Shown here: positions 1 to 10,954 of the stretch, piece after piece
How positions within the stretch are numbered: position 1 is the stretch's first letter
Layout of the letters: every line of letters starts with the position of its first letter
Assembly: GCF_000019225.1 (NCBI RefSeq)
Contig: NC_010995.1
Span: 558,001-622,000 of the forward strand
Reading direction: 5' to 3'
DNA: 64,000 bases
DNA from: Cellvibrio japonicus Ueda107
GTDB lineage: Bacteria > Pseudomonadota > Gammaproteobacteria > Pseudomonadales > Cellvibrionaceae
The notes under the pieces: generated by a model
What the model saw: the letters and a program-made list of their open reading frames with translations, nothing else
Database searches by the model: none
Told to the model about the DNA's origin: nothing
Made by a program: the position numbers and the translations under genes

Positions 1-1234
<1,234 letters not shown>

Positions 1235-1324
1235 TTATAGAGGCTGTACTGCCCACTGGGTACCACTATCTCGAGCGGCTCCCGATGCTGCTCACCCAAC
1301 GGCCATAGGCCGAGGAGGTTTACC

Positions 1325-1660
1325 ATGAAGCGCGACAATCCCTATCACTCAACTCCCATGGACTATCCCTTTAGCGCGGAGGAAACCGGTGCGCTGGCGG
1401 GGGTCCAGCAGGCCCTGGAACATGAGGTTGATGAGTTGGTCCGGCTGGAGTTGGCGGCTGAGCAGATGCTGGTGGAAGAGGTGGATCTGGCCAAAGCCTA
1501 TCTTGAAGATGATTCCCAACATGTTTGGGCGGATTTGCGCGAAGGCTTGCAGCGTTGGGAGGTTGTCGCTGGCGAATGGCTGCTCAGTGCTGCCGACCCC
1601 AGCCGAGTCAATTGGCAACTCAACCACTGGTGGGGCGATGACGAGGTACATTTGCATTAA
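1325..1660 (+). CDS. Small acidic hypothetical protein, possibly a YbeL/DUF1451 relative lacking its zinc ribbon
   Basis: A 111-residue acidic, Glu/Asp/Trp-rich cytoplasmic protein with no signal peptide or membrane segment. The ATG follows a good GGAGG ribosome site (AGGAGGTTTACC). The central part is predicted helical (many Leu, Glu and Ala). The end, around VNWQLNHWWGDDEVHLH, loosely resembles the region before the zinc ribbon of the E. coli YbeL family (LEWREVFQDLNHHGVYHSGE), and in other gammaproteobacteria ybeL lies beside leuS, as here. The two CxxC pairs of that family's C-terminal ribbon are absent, so the protein would be a shortened version. The resemblance is by eye and weak; function unknown. 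Confidence 0.7.
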   Translation: MKRDNPYHSTPMDYPFSAEETGALAGVQQALEHEVDELVRLELAAEQMLVEEVDLAKAYLEDDSQHVWADLREGLQRWEVVAGEWLLSAADPSRVNWQLNHWWGDDEVHLH

Positions 1661-1836
1661 CGTCGCGCCATAACACCCGGATGCGCTAACCTGCATACCG
1701 GCAGTGTTATGTCCGCGCCCTTATAACTATATTGTCCCGACAAGGGCCAAGGTGATGGCTTTTTGTATCCGGGATCTGGGGGGTAGCGCCCATCGGTCAA
1801 TCCTGTTGTTATAACCTCTGACAATGAGATCATCCT

Positions 1837-2769
1837 ATGCCTGCGAATTATCGCCAGCCGTGGTGCTGGCTTTGCCTGTTGTTTTCCCTGAGTGTGGTTC
1901 CCGATGCTATGAGCGCCCCCGATTCCCAATCCCGTCCGCAAGGTGCCATTTACCTGTGGGCAGAAAAGCCGCTGGTGGCACCCGACCGCGAACATGTCAA
2001 AGACCAGCGGGTCTACGCCGTTGATAATCCGAGTATGACGCCCTATTGGCCTGAGCCGGACAAGGCGAATGGCACCGCTGTGGTGATCTTTCCCGGTGGC
2101 GGCTATGTGCGCTTGGCGCTTAATAACGAGGGACATGGTGTCGCCAAGTGGTTTGCTGAGCGCGGTGTGGCGGCCTTTGTGGTTAAGTACCGGATGGTGG
2201 AATACGGTTTCCCGGCGCCGTTGCTGGATGGTTTACGCGCTGTTCGTTTGGTGCGCCAGAATGCATCTGACTGGGGTATTGCATTGGATAAGGTGGGTGT
2301 GATCGGCTTTTCAGCCGGTGGGCATCTGGCGGCCAGTGTCACTACACGCCATGACTTTACCGTTGACGATGGCGATCCCCTGGCCGCTATCAGCGCCCGC
2401 CCGGATTTCTCAATCCTGGGGTATCCCGTGATTACCCTCGAAGGAGCGGATGCCCACGCCGGTTCACGCAAGGCGCTGCTGGGGGAAAACCCTGATCCGG
2501 CACTGGTACATGAGAACTCCCTGCAACACCAGGTTACGGCAGAGGTACCCCCGGTATTCATGTTGCACGGTGCGGGAGACCAGTCTGTGCCGGTTACCAA
2601 CAGCCTGGCATTTTTTACCGAGGTGCAGAAATTTAATAAACGTTCTGAACTGCATGTCTACCAGTCCAATATCCACGGTGTCGGGATGATTCAAGGGCAG
2701 GGAACAATTTCCAGTTGGCCGACGGCACTGGAGTTGTGGTTGAAACAGAATAATTTTCTCTACCCATAA
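1837..2769 (+). CDS. Secreted alpha/beta-hydrolase, acetyl-xylan-esterase-like
   Basis: A 310-residue alpha/beta hydrolase. The first 27 residues form a signal peptide (WCWLCLLFSLSVVPDAMSA). An oxyanion-hole segment FPGGGY follows at about residue 90, and the nucleophile elbow GFSAGG, with Ser at about residue 160, is of the BD-FAE/acetyl-esterase type. The acid and His residues are expected near GAGDQSVPV and SNIHGVGM at the end. The family removes acetyl or other acyl groups from sugars, often xylan side groups; export and the polysaccharide-degrading setting fit that, but the substrate is inference. The ATG at 1837 follows GAGAT. The gene is single and convergent with the protease gene at 2863, with a hairpin between them. 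Confidence 0.85.
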   Translation: MPANYRQPWCWLCLLFSLSVVPDAMSAPDSQSRPQGAIYLWAEKPLVAPDREHVKDQRVYAVDNPSMTPYWPEPDKANGTAVVIFPGGGYVRLALNNEGHGVAKWFAERGVAAFVVKYRMVEYGFPAPLLDGLRAVRLVRQNASDWGIALDKVGVIGFSAGGHLAASVTTRHDFTVDDGDPLAAISARPDFSILGYPVITLEGADAHAGSRKALLGENPDPALVHENSLQHQVTAEVPPVFMLHGAGDQSVPVTNSLAFFTEVQKFNKRSELHVYQSNIHGVGMIQGQGTISSWPTALELWLKQNNFLYP

Positions 2770-2814
2770 AAGGTGCTGTGTAGGGATTGGCAACAATGGC
2801 GGTGACTACCAGTG

Positions 2815-2845
2815 ATGCTGTAGGGCATTTATGGCCCCACAGCAT
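2815..2845. terminator. Hairpin between convergent genes, likely bidirectional terminator
   Basis: Inverted repeat ATGCTGTaGGGC / GCCCcACAGCAT with one mismatch and a 7-nt loop, lying between the ends of the esterase and protease genes. There is no strong U-tract on either side, so termination is inferred from position. Confidence 0.5.
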
Positions 2846-2862
2846 AGTATTGAAGGGGAAGG

Positions 2863-5010
2863 TTACAGATTACTTGGTATATCACTCTCCCACAGGGGTT
2901 GATGCTGATTGCGGCGAAATGCCGTGATATGCCCACATCGCGCAAAATGGTTGTTGCTGATGTAAGGTGCACCTGGCTGGCTGATATTGCCCTCCCAGCC
3001 GGGGCCGCCGCTGATAAAGGATTTCAGTTCAAACCAGCCATCCAGGGTGCGCGAGCAATCCATTTCCACGTCCAGCATCCAATAATGGTCCCCCCATAGA
3101 TTCAGCGGTGTTTCCCCATAGCCATCGATTTCTACTGTGCGCTTATTTCCCCAGCTTTGCGGCCAGAGATTGGTCGTCCAGTCCAGTGGTGAGCCCTGGG
3201 CGTTAGCGGATTGGTCATTTTCAGGGCCATACCAGTCCAGAAAGCTATCACCGGCTTTCCAGGGTACTGTTGTGCTGTTGCGCAGGTTCAGGTGGCGAAT
3301 GGGGATAGCGCAGAGTTTGTTTTCCGGTGTGCACTGGATTCCCAAGGATTGGGCATGGTTGTGATCTATGCCACCGCGAACAAACAAATCCTGTCCCGAT
3401 TGGGTGATCCCCTCAATAAAGACAATGGTTCGCTTCCAGGGGGTGGGTGGGGTGCCGTTGTCGAGTGGTTGGATTTGATATTGCAGGCTGTTGTCATTAA
3501 AGCGAATACGGTAATTGCCAGGGGCGGGGAGGCTGATGTCACTGCCATAGAGATCCGCCAGGCCGTCGCCCTGGTTGTCGCCGTAGTTGATTGACCAGTC
3601 GCCATACACATCAAACTTGAAACGGTAATCGCTGTTGGCAGCCTGGGTAATCTCTATTTCCCATAAGTTGTCAGCGACCAATTGCATACTGCTGGTACCC
3701 CATTGGTTCACATCGCCACGCAGGTAGACTTGCGGCAGGTTTGCCGCATAACCGCTGGTGTTGGTGTAGAGCAGGCGATTGGGTGAGTTGCTACCTGCGT
3801 CACCAATCAGGTTAAGGCTTGCCTGGTTGCGCAGGAATTCCCCAACTTCTGCTGGCGCAGCAGAGGGATGCGACTGCAGGTAGAGCGCTGCCGCCCCTGC
3901 GACATGGGGTGATGCCATGGAGGTGCCGCTGAGGATATTGGTGTCATTGGGGCCGCTATTCCAGGCGGCGGTAATACTTTCACCGGGAGCAAAGAGATCC
4001 AGGCAGCTCCCCCAGTTGGAAAAGCCTGCACGCATATCTGTCGCAGTGGTGGCGCCAACCGTAATGGCACTGGTTGCACCCGCAGGGGAATAATTGCAGG
4101 CATTGTCACTGTTATTGCCCGCCGCAACCACGACCGTGATGCCGGCAGCGACGGCGTTATCCACAGCGATATCTGCACTGTAAAAACTCCAGCCACTCAG
4201 GCTCATATTGATAAGCGCAGGACGCTGGTGGTTGGCGATGACCCATTCCAGCGCCGCAATAACGTAACTCCAGGGCGCGCTGTTAGAACAGTCGAATACC
4301 CGCACCGACCAGAGGTTAACGGCCTTGGCTACACCATAAAGGTTGCCACCAAGGGTGCCGGCCACATGGGTGCCGTGACCGGTACAATCCTCCAGCGCAG
4401 GCAGGTTGCCGGTAAAGCTGGCGCCGCCCCTGACTCTCCCGCCAAATTCGCTATGGTCGGCGCGAATACCCGAGTCGATGACGTAGGCGTGCACACCGGT
4501 GCCCGTCGTCTTGTAACTGTATTGGTTATTGAGCGGTAGCCGGCGCTGGTCAATGCGATCCAGTCCCCAGGTAGCGGGTGTCTGTATCAGACTGGGACTG
4601 GGTTGTTGATTCAGGTAGACCCGGCGATCCGCTTCAATAAAAGCGACTTGCGGGTTATTGGCCAGTTGCTCCAGAGCGGTATCCAGCGCCTGTGCCGAAG
4701 GGCTGCCATTGCTGCGGATTGTGAATCCCGGGAAGGTATGGGTGAATTGCTGCTCTATTGCAAATCCATGGGATTGGACTTGGGCGCTGGCCAGTGTGAC
4801 CGAGGTTGTTTGTGTTCCCGGCCTAAGTACAACCACAAACTGGCCCGGGATGCGGTCCGGGTGTTCAAGCCCGTAAATCGGTGCCTTGGCCAGGCTATAG
4901 TTTCCCATCAGGCTGACCAGTAGCAGCCATAGGATGTGATAGTGGGTGACAGGTGTTAAAACAGGGAAAAGTCTGGCAAGCAGGATGAAAATGCGGTTGG
5001 TCAGGTTCAT
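2863..5010 (-). CDS. Subtilisin-like serine protease (S8, proteinase K type) with an amylase-type C-terminal module
   Basis: A 715-residue exported protease. Order: hydrophobic N-terminal export segment (about 1-42); inhibitor I9 propeptide (about 55-133, [11 protein letters not shown] to [10 protein letters not shown]); S8 catalytic domain with Asp179 (VIDSG), His212 (GHGTHVAGT), oxyanion Asn298 (AAGNN) and Ser363 ([11 protein letters not shown]); a beta-sandwich (about 425-510, [10 protein letters not shown]) resembling starch-binding or pullulanase-type modules; and a 200-residue tail ([36 protein letters not shown]) that I recognise from C-termini of marine bacterial alpha-amylases. The ATG at 5010 follows a GGGGGG ribosome site; an upstream TTG at 5025 is less likely. 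It probably degrades extracellular protein while a tail binds glycan or cell surface. The protease call is secure; the tail's role is unknown. Confidence 0.92.
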   Translation of the reverse strand: MNLTNRIFILLARLFPVLTPVTHYHILWLLLVSLMGNYSLAKAPIYGLEHPDRIPGQFVVVLRPGTQTTSVTLASAQVQSHGFAIEQQFTHTFPGFTIRSNGSPSAQALDTALEQLANNPQVAFIEADRRVYLNQQPSPSLIQTPATWGLDRIDQRRLPLNNQYSYKTTGTGVHAYVIDSGIRADHSEFGGRVRGGASFTGNLPALEDCTGHGTHVAGTLGGNLYGVAKAVNLWSVRVFDCSNSAPWSYVIAALEWVIANHQRPALINMSLSGWSFYSADIAVDNAVAAGITVVVAAGNNSDNACNYSPAGATSAITVGATTATDMRAGFSNWGSCLDLFAPGESITAAWNSGPNDTNILSGTSMASPHVAGAAALYLQSHPSAAPAEVGEFLRNQASLNLIGDAGSNSPNRLLYTNTSGYAANLPQVYLRGDVNQWGTSSMQLVADNLWEIEITQAANSDYRFKFDVYGDWSINYGDNQGDGLADLYGSDISLPAPGNYRIRFNDNSLQYQIQPLDNGTPPTPWKRTIVFIEGITQSGQDLFVRGGIDHNHAQSLGIQCTPENKLCAIPIRHLNLRNSTTVPWKAGDSFLDWYGPENDQSANAQGSPLDWTTNLWPQSWGNKRTVEIDGYGETPLNLWGDHYWMLDVEMDCSRTLDGWFELKSFISGGPGWEGNISQPGAPYISNNHFARCGHITAFRRNQHQPLWESDIPSNL

Positions 5011-5372
5011 GGTTTGGCCCCCCAAGAGTCAAAAGTCCTTGTTCGAGTCCGGACACCACAAAGCCATGCTCCATGGCGGTCGGACGCTACAAGCGTTGTG
5101 CTTAACATCTTGTTTAAGGGCGCTGCTGATAGTGGGGCGGTTGTTACCGCTCTTTTGTTACTATTTGTATCGTTTGTATTATTCGTAAACCTCTGGCTGG
5201 TGGATTGCAAGTGAATTTTTTGTGCAGAATTCGTCTTATTAATCGCTTATTTTGCTAATTTTCGTGGATTTTAATGGTTTGATACCATTGGAATCGATTG
5301 TGTTACTGTAACTTTCACCTGGATTATTTGGGGCCGAGCCTGTGCGCTGGTCAGGTTTTAATCATCGTCGGC
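5011..5372. other. Intergenic region with a foldable protease leader and a shared motif
   Basis: No gene is supported in this non-coding stretch between the protease start and the rplU promoter. It holds a nested hairpin (outer GTCCG/CGGAC arms at 5047-5051 and 5081-5085, inner GCCATG-ctc-CATGGC at 5063-5077) that would lie in the protease mRNA leader. Farther out, GTTTGATACCA lies at 5277-5287 and GTGTTACT at 5300-5307; both also occur upstream of the TonB2 operon. GTTACTGTAAC at 5302-5312 is a short inverted repeat. Confidence 0.45.
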
Positions 5373-5401
5373 TTGTACTTTGCAGGGCCCTGGCATACAA
5401 T
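5373..5401 (+). promoter_or_regulatory. Sigma-70-type promoter of rplU-rpmA
   Basis: TTGTAC (5373-5378) and TACAAT (5396-5401) are separated by exactly 17 bases, with a transcript leader of roughly 90 nt before rplU. Spacing and sequence match the housekeeping consensus well, as expected for ribosomal-protein genes. Confidence 0.75.
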
Positions 5402-5501
5402 CGCCGCCCCTGTAAATCGGGTATACGACGCTAGTCACAAACGTCCAGGCATGTCGCCGGGCTACTTCGTGTCGTCCAAGTGTGTATTGGAGCAACGCTA
5501 A

Positions 5502-5819
5502 ATGAGCGCATACGCAATTTTTGAAAGCGGTGGCAAACAGCATCGCGTAGTTGTGGGTGAAACCCTCAAACTCGAAAAAATCGAATTCGCCACCGGTGGT
5601 ACTGTTGAATTCAACAAGGTTTACCTGGTTGCCAATGGCGCCGACATCAAGATCGGTGCTCCTGTTGTGGATGGCGCTACCGTGACTGCGGAAGTGGTTA
5701 GCCACGGTCGTGCGGACAAGGTGAAAATCATCAAGTTCCGTCGTCGTAAGCATCACTTGAAGCGTCAAGGTCATCGTCAGTGGTTCACCGAAGTGAAAAT
5801 CACTGCCATCAACGGTTAA
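5502..5819 (+). CDS. rplU: Ribosomal protein L21
   Basis: Large-subunit ribosomal protein that binds 23S rRNA. At 105 residues it matches the usual length of 103-105. It opens with [13 protein letters not shown] and ends with the basic signature [19 protein letters not shown] near residues 77-96, typical of bacterial L21. The ATG follows TTGGAG at a good distance. It forms a two-gene operon with rpmA (14 nt apart) and obgE follows, the standard order in gammaproteobacteria. Confidence 0.98.
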   Translation: MSAYAIFESGGKQHRVVVGETLKLEKIEFATGGTVEFNKVYLVANGADIKIGAPVVDGATVTAEVVSHGRADKVKIIKFRRRKHHLKRQGHRQWFTEVKITAING

Positions 5820-5833
5820 TCGAGGAGTAGAAC

Positions 5834-6091
5834 ATGGCTCACAAGAAAGGGGTTGGTAGTTCCCGTAACGGTCGCGATTCAGAAGCTAAACGACTGGGGG
5901 TTAAAGCCTTCGGCGGCGAGCTGGTTTCCGGCGGCAGCATCATCGTTCGTCAGCGCGGTACCAAGTTCCACGCGGGTGAAAACACAGGTCTGGGTAAAGA
6001 CCACACTATCTACGCTAAAGTAGATGGTCGCGTTAAGTTTGAAGTGAAAGGCGCTTTCGGCCGTCAATACGTAAGCATTATCCCTGCTTAA
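5834..6091 (+). CDS. rpmA: Ribosomal protein L27
   Basis: An 85-residue large-subunit protein whose N-terminal arm reaches the peptidyl-transferase centre. It starts [20 protein letters not shown] and contains [13 protein letters not shown], both diagnostic of L27. There is no extra N-terminal cleavage extension of the Firmicutes type. A CGAGGAG ribosome site lies just upstream and rplU ends 14 nt before. A strong terminator follows. Confidence 0.98.
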   Translation: MAHKKGVGSSRNGRDSEAKRLGVKAFGGELVSGGSIIVRQRGTKFHAGENTGLGKDHTIYAKVDGRVKFEVKGAFGRQYVSIIPA

Positions 6092-6140
6092 TATTGTCGC
6101 CGGAGTTCCGGGCGGACTGATTCAGTTGCCACACAACAAT

Positions 6141-6176
6141 AAAAGCCCTGTCGTCTTGCGCCAGGGCTTTTGTTTT
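6141..6176 (+). terminator. Rho-independent terminator after rpmA
   Basis: Perfect 10-bp stem AAAAGCCCTG / CAGGGCTTTT around an 11-nt loop, followed by GTTTTT. It separates the ribosomal-protein operon from obgE. Confidence 0.9.
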
Positions 6177-6207
6177 TCTACGAAATAGATTTAATTGATC
6201 CTGGTAA

Positions 6208-7425
<1,218 letters not shown>

Positions 7426-7464
7426 TTAACAATCCTTTCCAAAATAATGAGTGCTCAGGGCTTC

Positions 7465-8586
7465 ATGAGTAAACGTGACATTATTCCCCAGGCAAAGCGC
7501 TGGGTTGTAAAAATTGGCAGTGCCTTGCTGACTGACGATGGCAAAGGTCTTGATGCCGTCGCTATTGCCGGTTGGGTAAAGCAAATGGCTGAGTTGCGCC
7601 AGCGGGGTATTGAGCTGGTGCTGGTGTCATCCGGTGCGGTGGCGGCGGGCATGCGTCGTTTGGGTTGGAGTTCTCGCCCGACAGAAATCCACCAATTGCA
7701 AGCGGCAGCAGCTGTTGGGCAGATGAGTTTGGTGCAAACCTATGAGGTGGAGTTCCAGCGCTATGGTCTGCTCACGGCACAAGTGCTGCTTGACCATGAT
7801 GACCTTTCGTCGCGTCAACGTTACCTCAATGCGCGTTCTACATTAAAAACCCTGGTGAATTTACAGGTAGTGCCGGTCATCAATGAAAACGACACCGTAG
7901 TAACGGATGAAATCCGTTTTGGCGATAACGATACGCTTGGCGCCCTGGTGGCTAATTTGATTGATGCGGATTTATTGGTGATCCTCACTGATCAGAAAGG
8001 CATGTACGACAGCGATCCTCGCTCGAATCCCAGCGCACAACTGCTCAACGAAATTGCTGCGGCTGATCCTCGACTGGAACAAATGGCGGGTGGCGGTGGT
8101 GTGTTGGGGCGCGGGGGAATGATTACCAAAGTACGCGCTGCGCGTGTGGCGGCTCGCTCTGGTGCAGATACCATTATTGTGGGTGGCCGGATTGAGAATG
8201 CGTTACTGCGCATCGCCGAAGGGGAAAGTCTGGGGACTTTCCTGTGGGCTGAACAACAACCCCAGGCTGCCCGTAAGCGTTGGTTATCCGGTCAATTGCA
8301 AACCCGCGGCACCTTGGTGCTTGATGATGGTGCTGTACGTGTCGTGCGTGAGCAGGGCAAAAGCTTATTGCCTGTCGGTGTAAAAGAAGTACGCGGTGAC
8401 TTTACCCGTGGTGATATGGTTATTTGCGTAGACCTGCAGGGCAGGGAAGTTGCTCGTGGCTTAGTGAATTACCACGCTGAAGAGGCTGCCAAAATTATTG
8501 GCAAACCCAGCAGCCAGATTGAGCAGATATTGGGTTATCGCGATGATAATGAATTAATACATCGGGATAATTTGGTGTTGAGCTGA
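7465..8586 (+). CDS. proB: Glutamate 5-kinase
   Basis: First step of proline synthesis: ATP-dependent phosphorylation of glutamate to glutamyl-5-phosphate. An amino-acid-kinase domain ([11 protein letters not shown] near the N-terminus; [22 protein letters not shown]) is followed by a C-terminal PUA domain (about the last 90 residues). About 373 residues is the normal length. I prefer the ATG at 7465 because CAGGG lies just before it; the in-frame ATG at 7447 adds MSAQGF and has no visible ribosome site. It follows obgE closely, the same order as in pseudomonads. Feedback inhibition by proline is known for the family. Confidence 0.96.
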   Translation: MSKRDIIPQAKRWVVKIGSALLTDDGKGLDAVAIAGWVKQMAELRQRGIELVLVSSGAVAAGMRRLGWSSRPTEIHQLQAAAAVGQMSLVQTYEVEFQRYGLLTAQVLLDHDDLSSRQRYLNARSTLKTLVNLQVVPVINENDTVVTDEIRFGDNDTLGALVANLIDADLLVILTDQKGMYDSDPRSNPSAQLLNEIAAADPRLEQMAGGGGVLGRGGMITKVRAARVAARSGADTIIVGGRIENALLRIAEGESLGTFLWAEQQPQAARKRWLSGQLQTRGTLVLDDGAVRVVREQGKSLLPVGVKEVRGDFTRGDMVICVDLQGREVARGLVNYHAEEAAKIIGKPSSQIEQILGYRDDNELIHRDNLVLS

Positions 8587-8598
8587 TACTCGGTTGCT

Positions 8599-8637
8599 AT
8601 GTGTATGCCTGCCATTTTAACAAGCGGGCATACACAT
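8599..8637. terminator. Strong hairpin between convergent genes (bidirectional terminator)
   Basis: An 11-bp perfect stem ATGTGTATGCC / GGCATACACAT with extra internal pairing sits between proB and the convergent lipoprotein gene. On the plus strand it is followed by a T-rich stretch. Confidence 0.7.
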
Positions 8638-8652
8638 TTGTGGGCTTTGTTA

Positions 8653-10611
8653 TTATTGCAGATTAAGCTGATTTACCGAAATAGTACGCTCATAAATTAT
8701 ATCACCAACAGGTTGAGGAGCTTTAATAGAAACCCTAACGCCGATTTGGCCAGCGGGAGATCCTTCGTCATTTGCTATAACACTAATGCTGATCTGTTGA
8801 GGGTCATCCATTGCTGTAAAAGGCCCCTTGGGGGAAATGGTTGCAGTAGCGTTTTTCAGGCCAGATGTATCAAGGCTGAGCTCAGTGCCTTGAGGGACTC
8901 CATTACCATTTTTATCTGCTAGCCAGAACCAGGTTGCTCCTGAGCCCCCTGCTGGCACCAAAATATTCTGGTCGATAAAAGGAAGGCGGCCAGTTGTGTT
9001 GTCAAACAACAGATTGTGGCTAGTCACAACAAGAACCAAATCTTGCCTTATGGTTACCTGTGCTTTGCTGCAGGTACCCTGCGCGGCTGATTCTTCACTG
9101 CACAGAATTCCATTATACATGCCATTGCTGGGGTCATATTCCTGATTATTATTAAAGTCAATAAACTCTTCGTTGGCATCACGAATACCGTTTTCATTTT
9201 TATCCAGATAAGCTTCGGCAAGGTCGTCGCAGGGAACCAGATCTGAGCCAGTTGGGATTTGAGAGGTTGAGAGAGGGGCATTAAGCGAGCAATTGCTATT
9301 TTCTTTTGAGAAAATATCGCGCTGAGTGTTATCGAAGCGACCGCTGCCATCACCATCGATATAGCTCTCGTTGCCAACCGCAGTGGCTAAAATAGTAGTT
9401 CTGCCTGCACGCTCCTTACGACATATGGCCAGTTCTGTACCTTGAAGTGAGAATCCGGAGTCGTTGACACAAAGAAGGCGATTGACTGAATAATCTGAAC
9501 TATCGCGTTGAATTTGTGGGTTTTGACTGCGCCATACTACAGTACAAGCGCCTGCTGTATTCGTGTTGCAGCTGTCATCAATAGACCCACCTTCTGCCGT
9601 GAAGGCAATAGTGGTACCTTCCGGGGGCGGGTTATTAAATGCATCACCAAGTCTTGCGGTGATAGTGGACTCAACTCCCTGAATATCAAAACCTACAGGG
9701 TTGGTGACTGTTGCACCTAATGAAAAACTATCCTGATCAGGAATACCTGTCGAGATAACCAGTCGATCCGATTGAGTTGAAATACTGCCAGTTCTTGCCG
9801 TGACCCTGACGGAGGTGTGCACTGTTCCCGATTTTACTGTGGTAGTGGCATAGCCTTGGCGATCAGTTTTTGAGGCTGCTGTAGAGAGGGTGATCCCACC
9901 TGTGGTGTTGCTGAGGGAGAATTCGACATCTACATCTTTGATTGGGTCTTGATTGTTGTTGTTACTTAATACCTGAAAGCGAACAACAGAGGTCTCCTGT
10001 CCACCAGTTCCCGCAATGCCTACGAGGCTTGGTGTGGCATCAACAAATTTAATGCTGCCCACAGTACCCTGTTCAACATTAATGGTTGTCTGTGCCTCTT
10101 TTGTGACTTGATCAATCGTTGCGGTGGCGGTTATCAGGTCTGGGCCAACACAGCCTTTAGCTGTGTAAACAATCGTTGCTTCACCGCTGGTAGATGTGAC
10201 AGTCTGAGCCGCAACTCCCAATTGGTCAGTCAGTACAGCTTCTCCAGCTGCTACACATTTAGAGTTAAATCTTACGGCAATATTACTGGTGACCAAGGTA
10301 TTGGTGTCGCTGACAATATTTACAGTTAACGTAGTAGAGCCACCAGCGGAAAGCGTTTCTGAAAGTATCCCTATGCCGATTTGCCCGTTCACAAAACTGG
10401 TACCTGAGCCAAAGCCTATTTTTCTTGCAGTGACCGAGTCGACACTGGAGAAGGAGCTTGATCCGCTGGTATTTGTATCGCTTCCAGTGGATGAGTTGCC
10501 GGTACTGGATTTATACCCATCCAGCGGCGACGAATCCCCGCCGCCACACGCGCTAATCAGCAGGCTTAAGAGCGCTGCGCTTATCAATTTGGTTGTTGTT
10601 TGAATTTGCAT
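8653..10611 (-). CDS. Large Ig-like (Big_1/invasin-type) lipoprotein
   Basis: A 652-residue exported lipoprotein. The N-terminus has a lipoprotein signal with lipobox LISAC (Cys about 22), followed by GGG and a Ser/Gly/Thr linker to about residue 55. The rest is repeated Ig-like strands of the Big_1 type (LSAGGSTTLTVNIVSDTN; TSTSGEATIVYTA; DRQGYATTTVKSG; GTTIAFTAEGGSIDD). An insert around residues 410-490 carries Asp-rich calcium-loop-like runs (DGDGSGRFDN, DKNENGIRDANEE, DFNNNQEYD). Such proteins are usually outer-membrane surface or adhesion proteins; exact role unknown. It is a single gene between proB (convergent) and rlmI (divergent). Confidence 0.85.
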   Translation of the reverse strand: MQIQTTTKLISAALLSLLISACGGGDSSPLDGYKSSTGNSSTGSDTNTSGSSSFSSVDSVTARKIGFGSGTSFVNGQIGIGILSETLSAGGSTTLTVNIVSDTNTLVTSNIAVRFNSKCVAAGEAVLTDQLGVAAQTVTSTSGEATIVYTAKGCVGPDLITATATIDQVTKEAQTTINVEQGTVGSIKFVDATPSLVGIAGTGGQETSVVRFQVLSNNNNQDPIKDVDVEFSLSNTTGGITLSTAASKTDRQGYATTTVKSGTVHTSVRVTARTGSISTQSDRLVISTGIPDQDSFSLGATVTNPVGFDIQGVESTITARLGDAFNNPPPEGTTIAFTAEGGSIDDSCNTNTAGACTVVWRSQNPQIQRDSSDYSVNRLLCVNDSGFSLQGTELAICRKERAGRTTILATAVGNESYIDGDGSGRFDNTQRDIFSKENSNCSLNAPLSTSQIPTGSDLVPCDDLAEAYLDKNENGIRDANEEFIDFNNNQEYDPSNGMYNGILCSEESAAQGTCSKAQVTIRQDLVLVVTSHNLLFDNTTGRLPFIDQNILVPAGGSGATWFWLADKNGNGVPQGTELSLDTSGLKNATATISPKGPFTAMDDPQQISISVIANDEGSPAGQIGVRVSIKAPQPVGDIIYERTISVNQLNLQ

Positions 10612-10915
10612 GGTAATTTCCTAAGTTGCCTGGCTGCTAGCACCGGGAAGCAATCATCGTCGTCTACTGTTGTTAAGAGAGGGTGTGGACAACTGTGATA
10701 AACCGGATCAAGAGTCTGCCCTAAAGTCTTGAGTCTCGGGCATTTATCCTAAGGTTTTAGGCTAGCCTATCTCCGTCAATTGATAAAGCCTCAAGGTGTT
10801 AAAAAACGACCGCCTGGCGGGTGATTCGACCCTGTTTGTGCGTCTTTTGGCATTTCCGGTTGGGATAATTGCGGTGGTATGGCAGGCATTGCAAGCCACC
10901 TCGTCCTGTAATCGC

Positions 10916-10921
10916 TATAAT
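10916..10921 (+). promoter_or_regulatory. -10 element of the rlmI promoter
   Basis: A perfect TATAAT lies 33 nt before the chosen rlmI start, with no convincing -35 at standard spacing. It supports the downstream start, since the reading frame upstream would then be untranslated. Confidence 0.5.
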
Positions 10922-10954
10922 CCGCGCCCCTGTTGTTTGCATGAGGCCATGGCT

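Noticed and set aside
1661..1836. Possible riboswitch before the esterase gene
   Set aside because: Only a short GCCA/TGGC pairing is seen; no known aptamer core could be matched.
5040..5060. T-loop-like GTTCGAGTCC followed by ACACCACA, like a tRNA 3' end
   Set aside because: The flanking bases do not form a T-stem and no acceptor, D or anticodon arms are found, so it is not a tRNA or a clear fragment of one.
10796..10954. 53 extra N-terminal codons in frame with rlmI
   Set aside because: A TATAAT lies inside and the ribosome site favours 10955; homologues start there.
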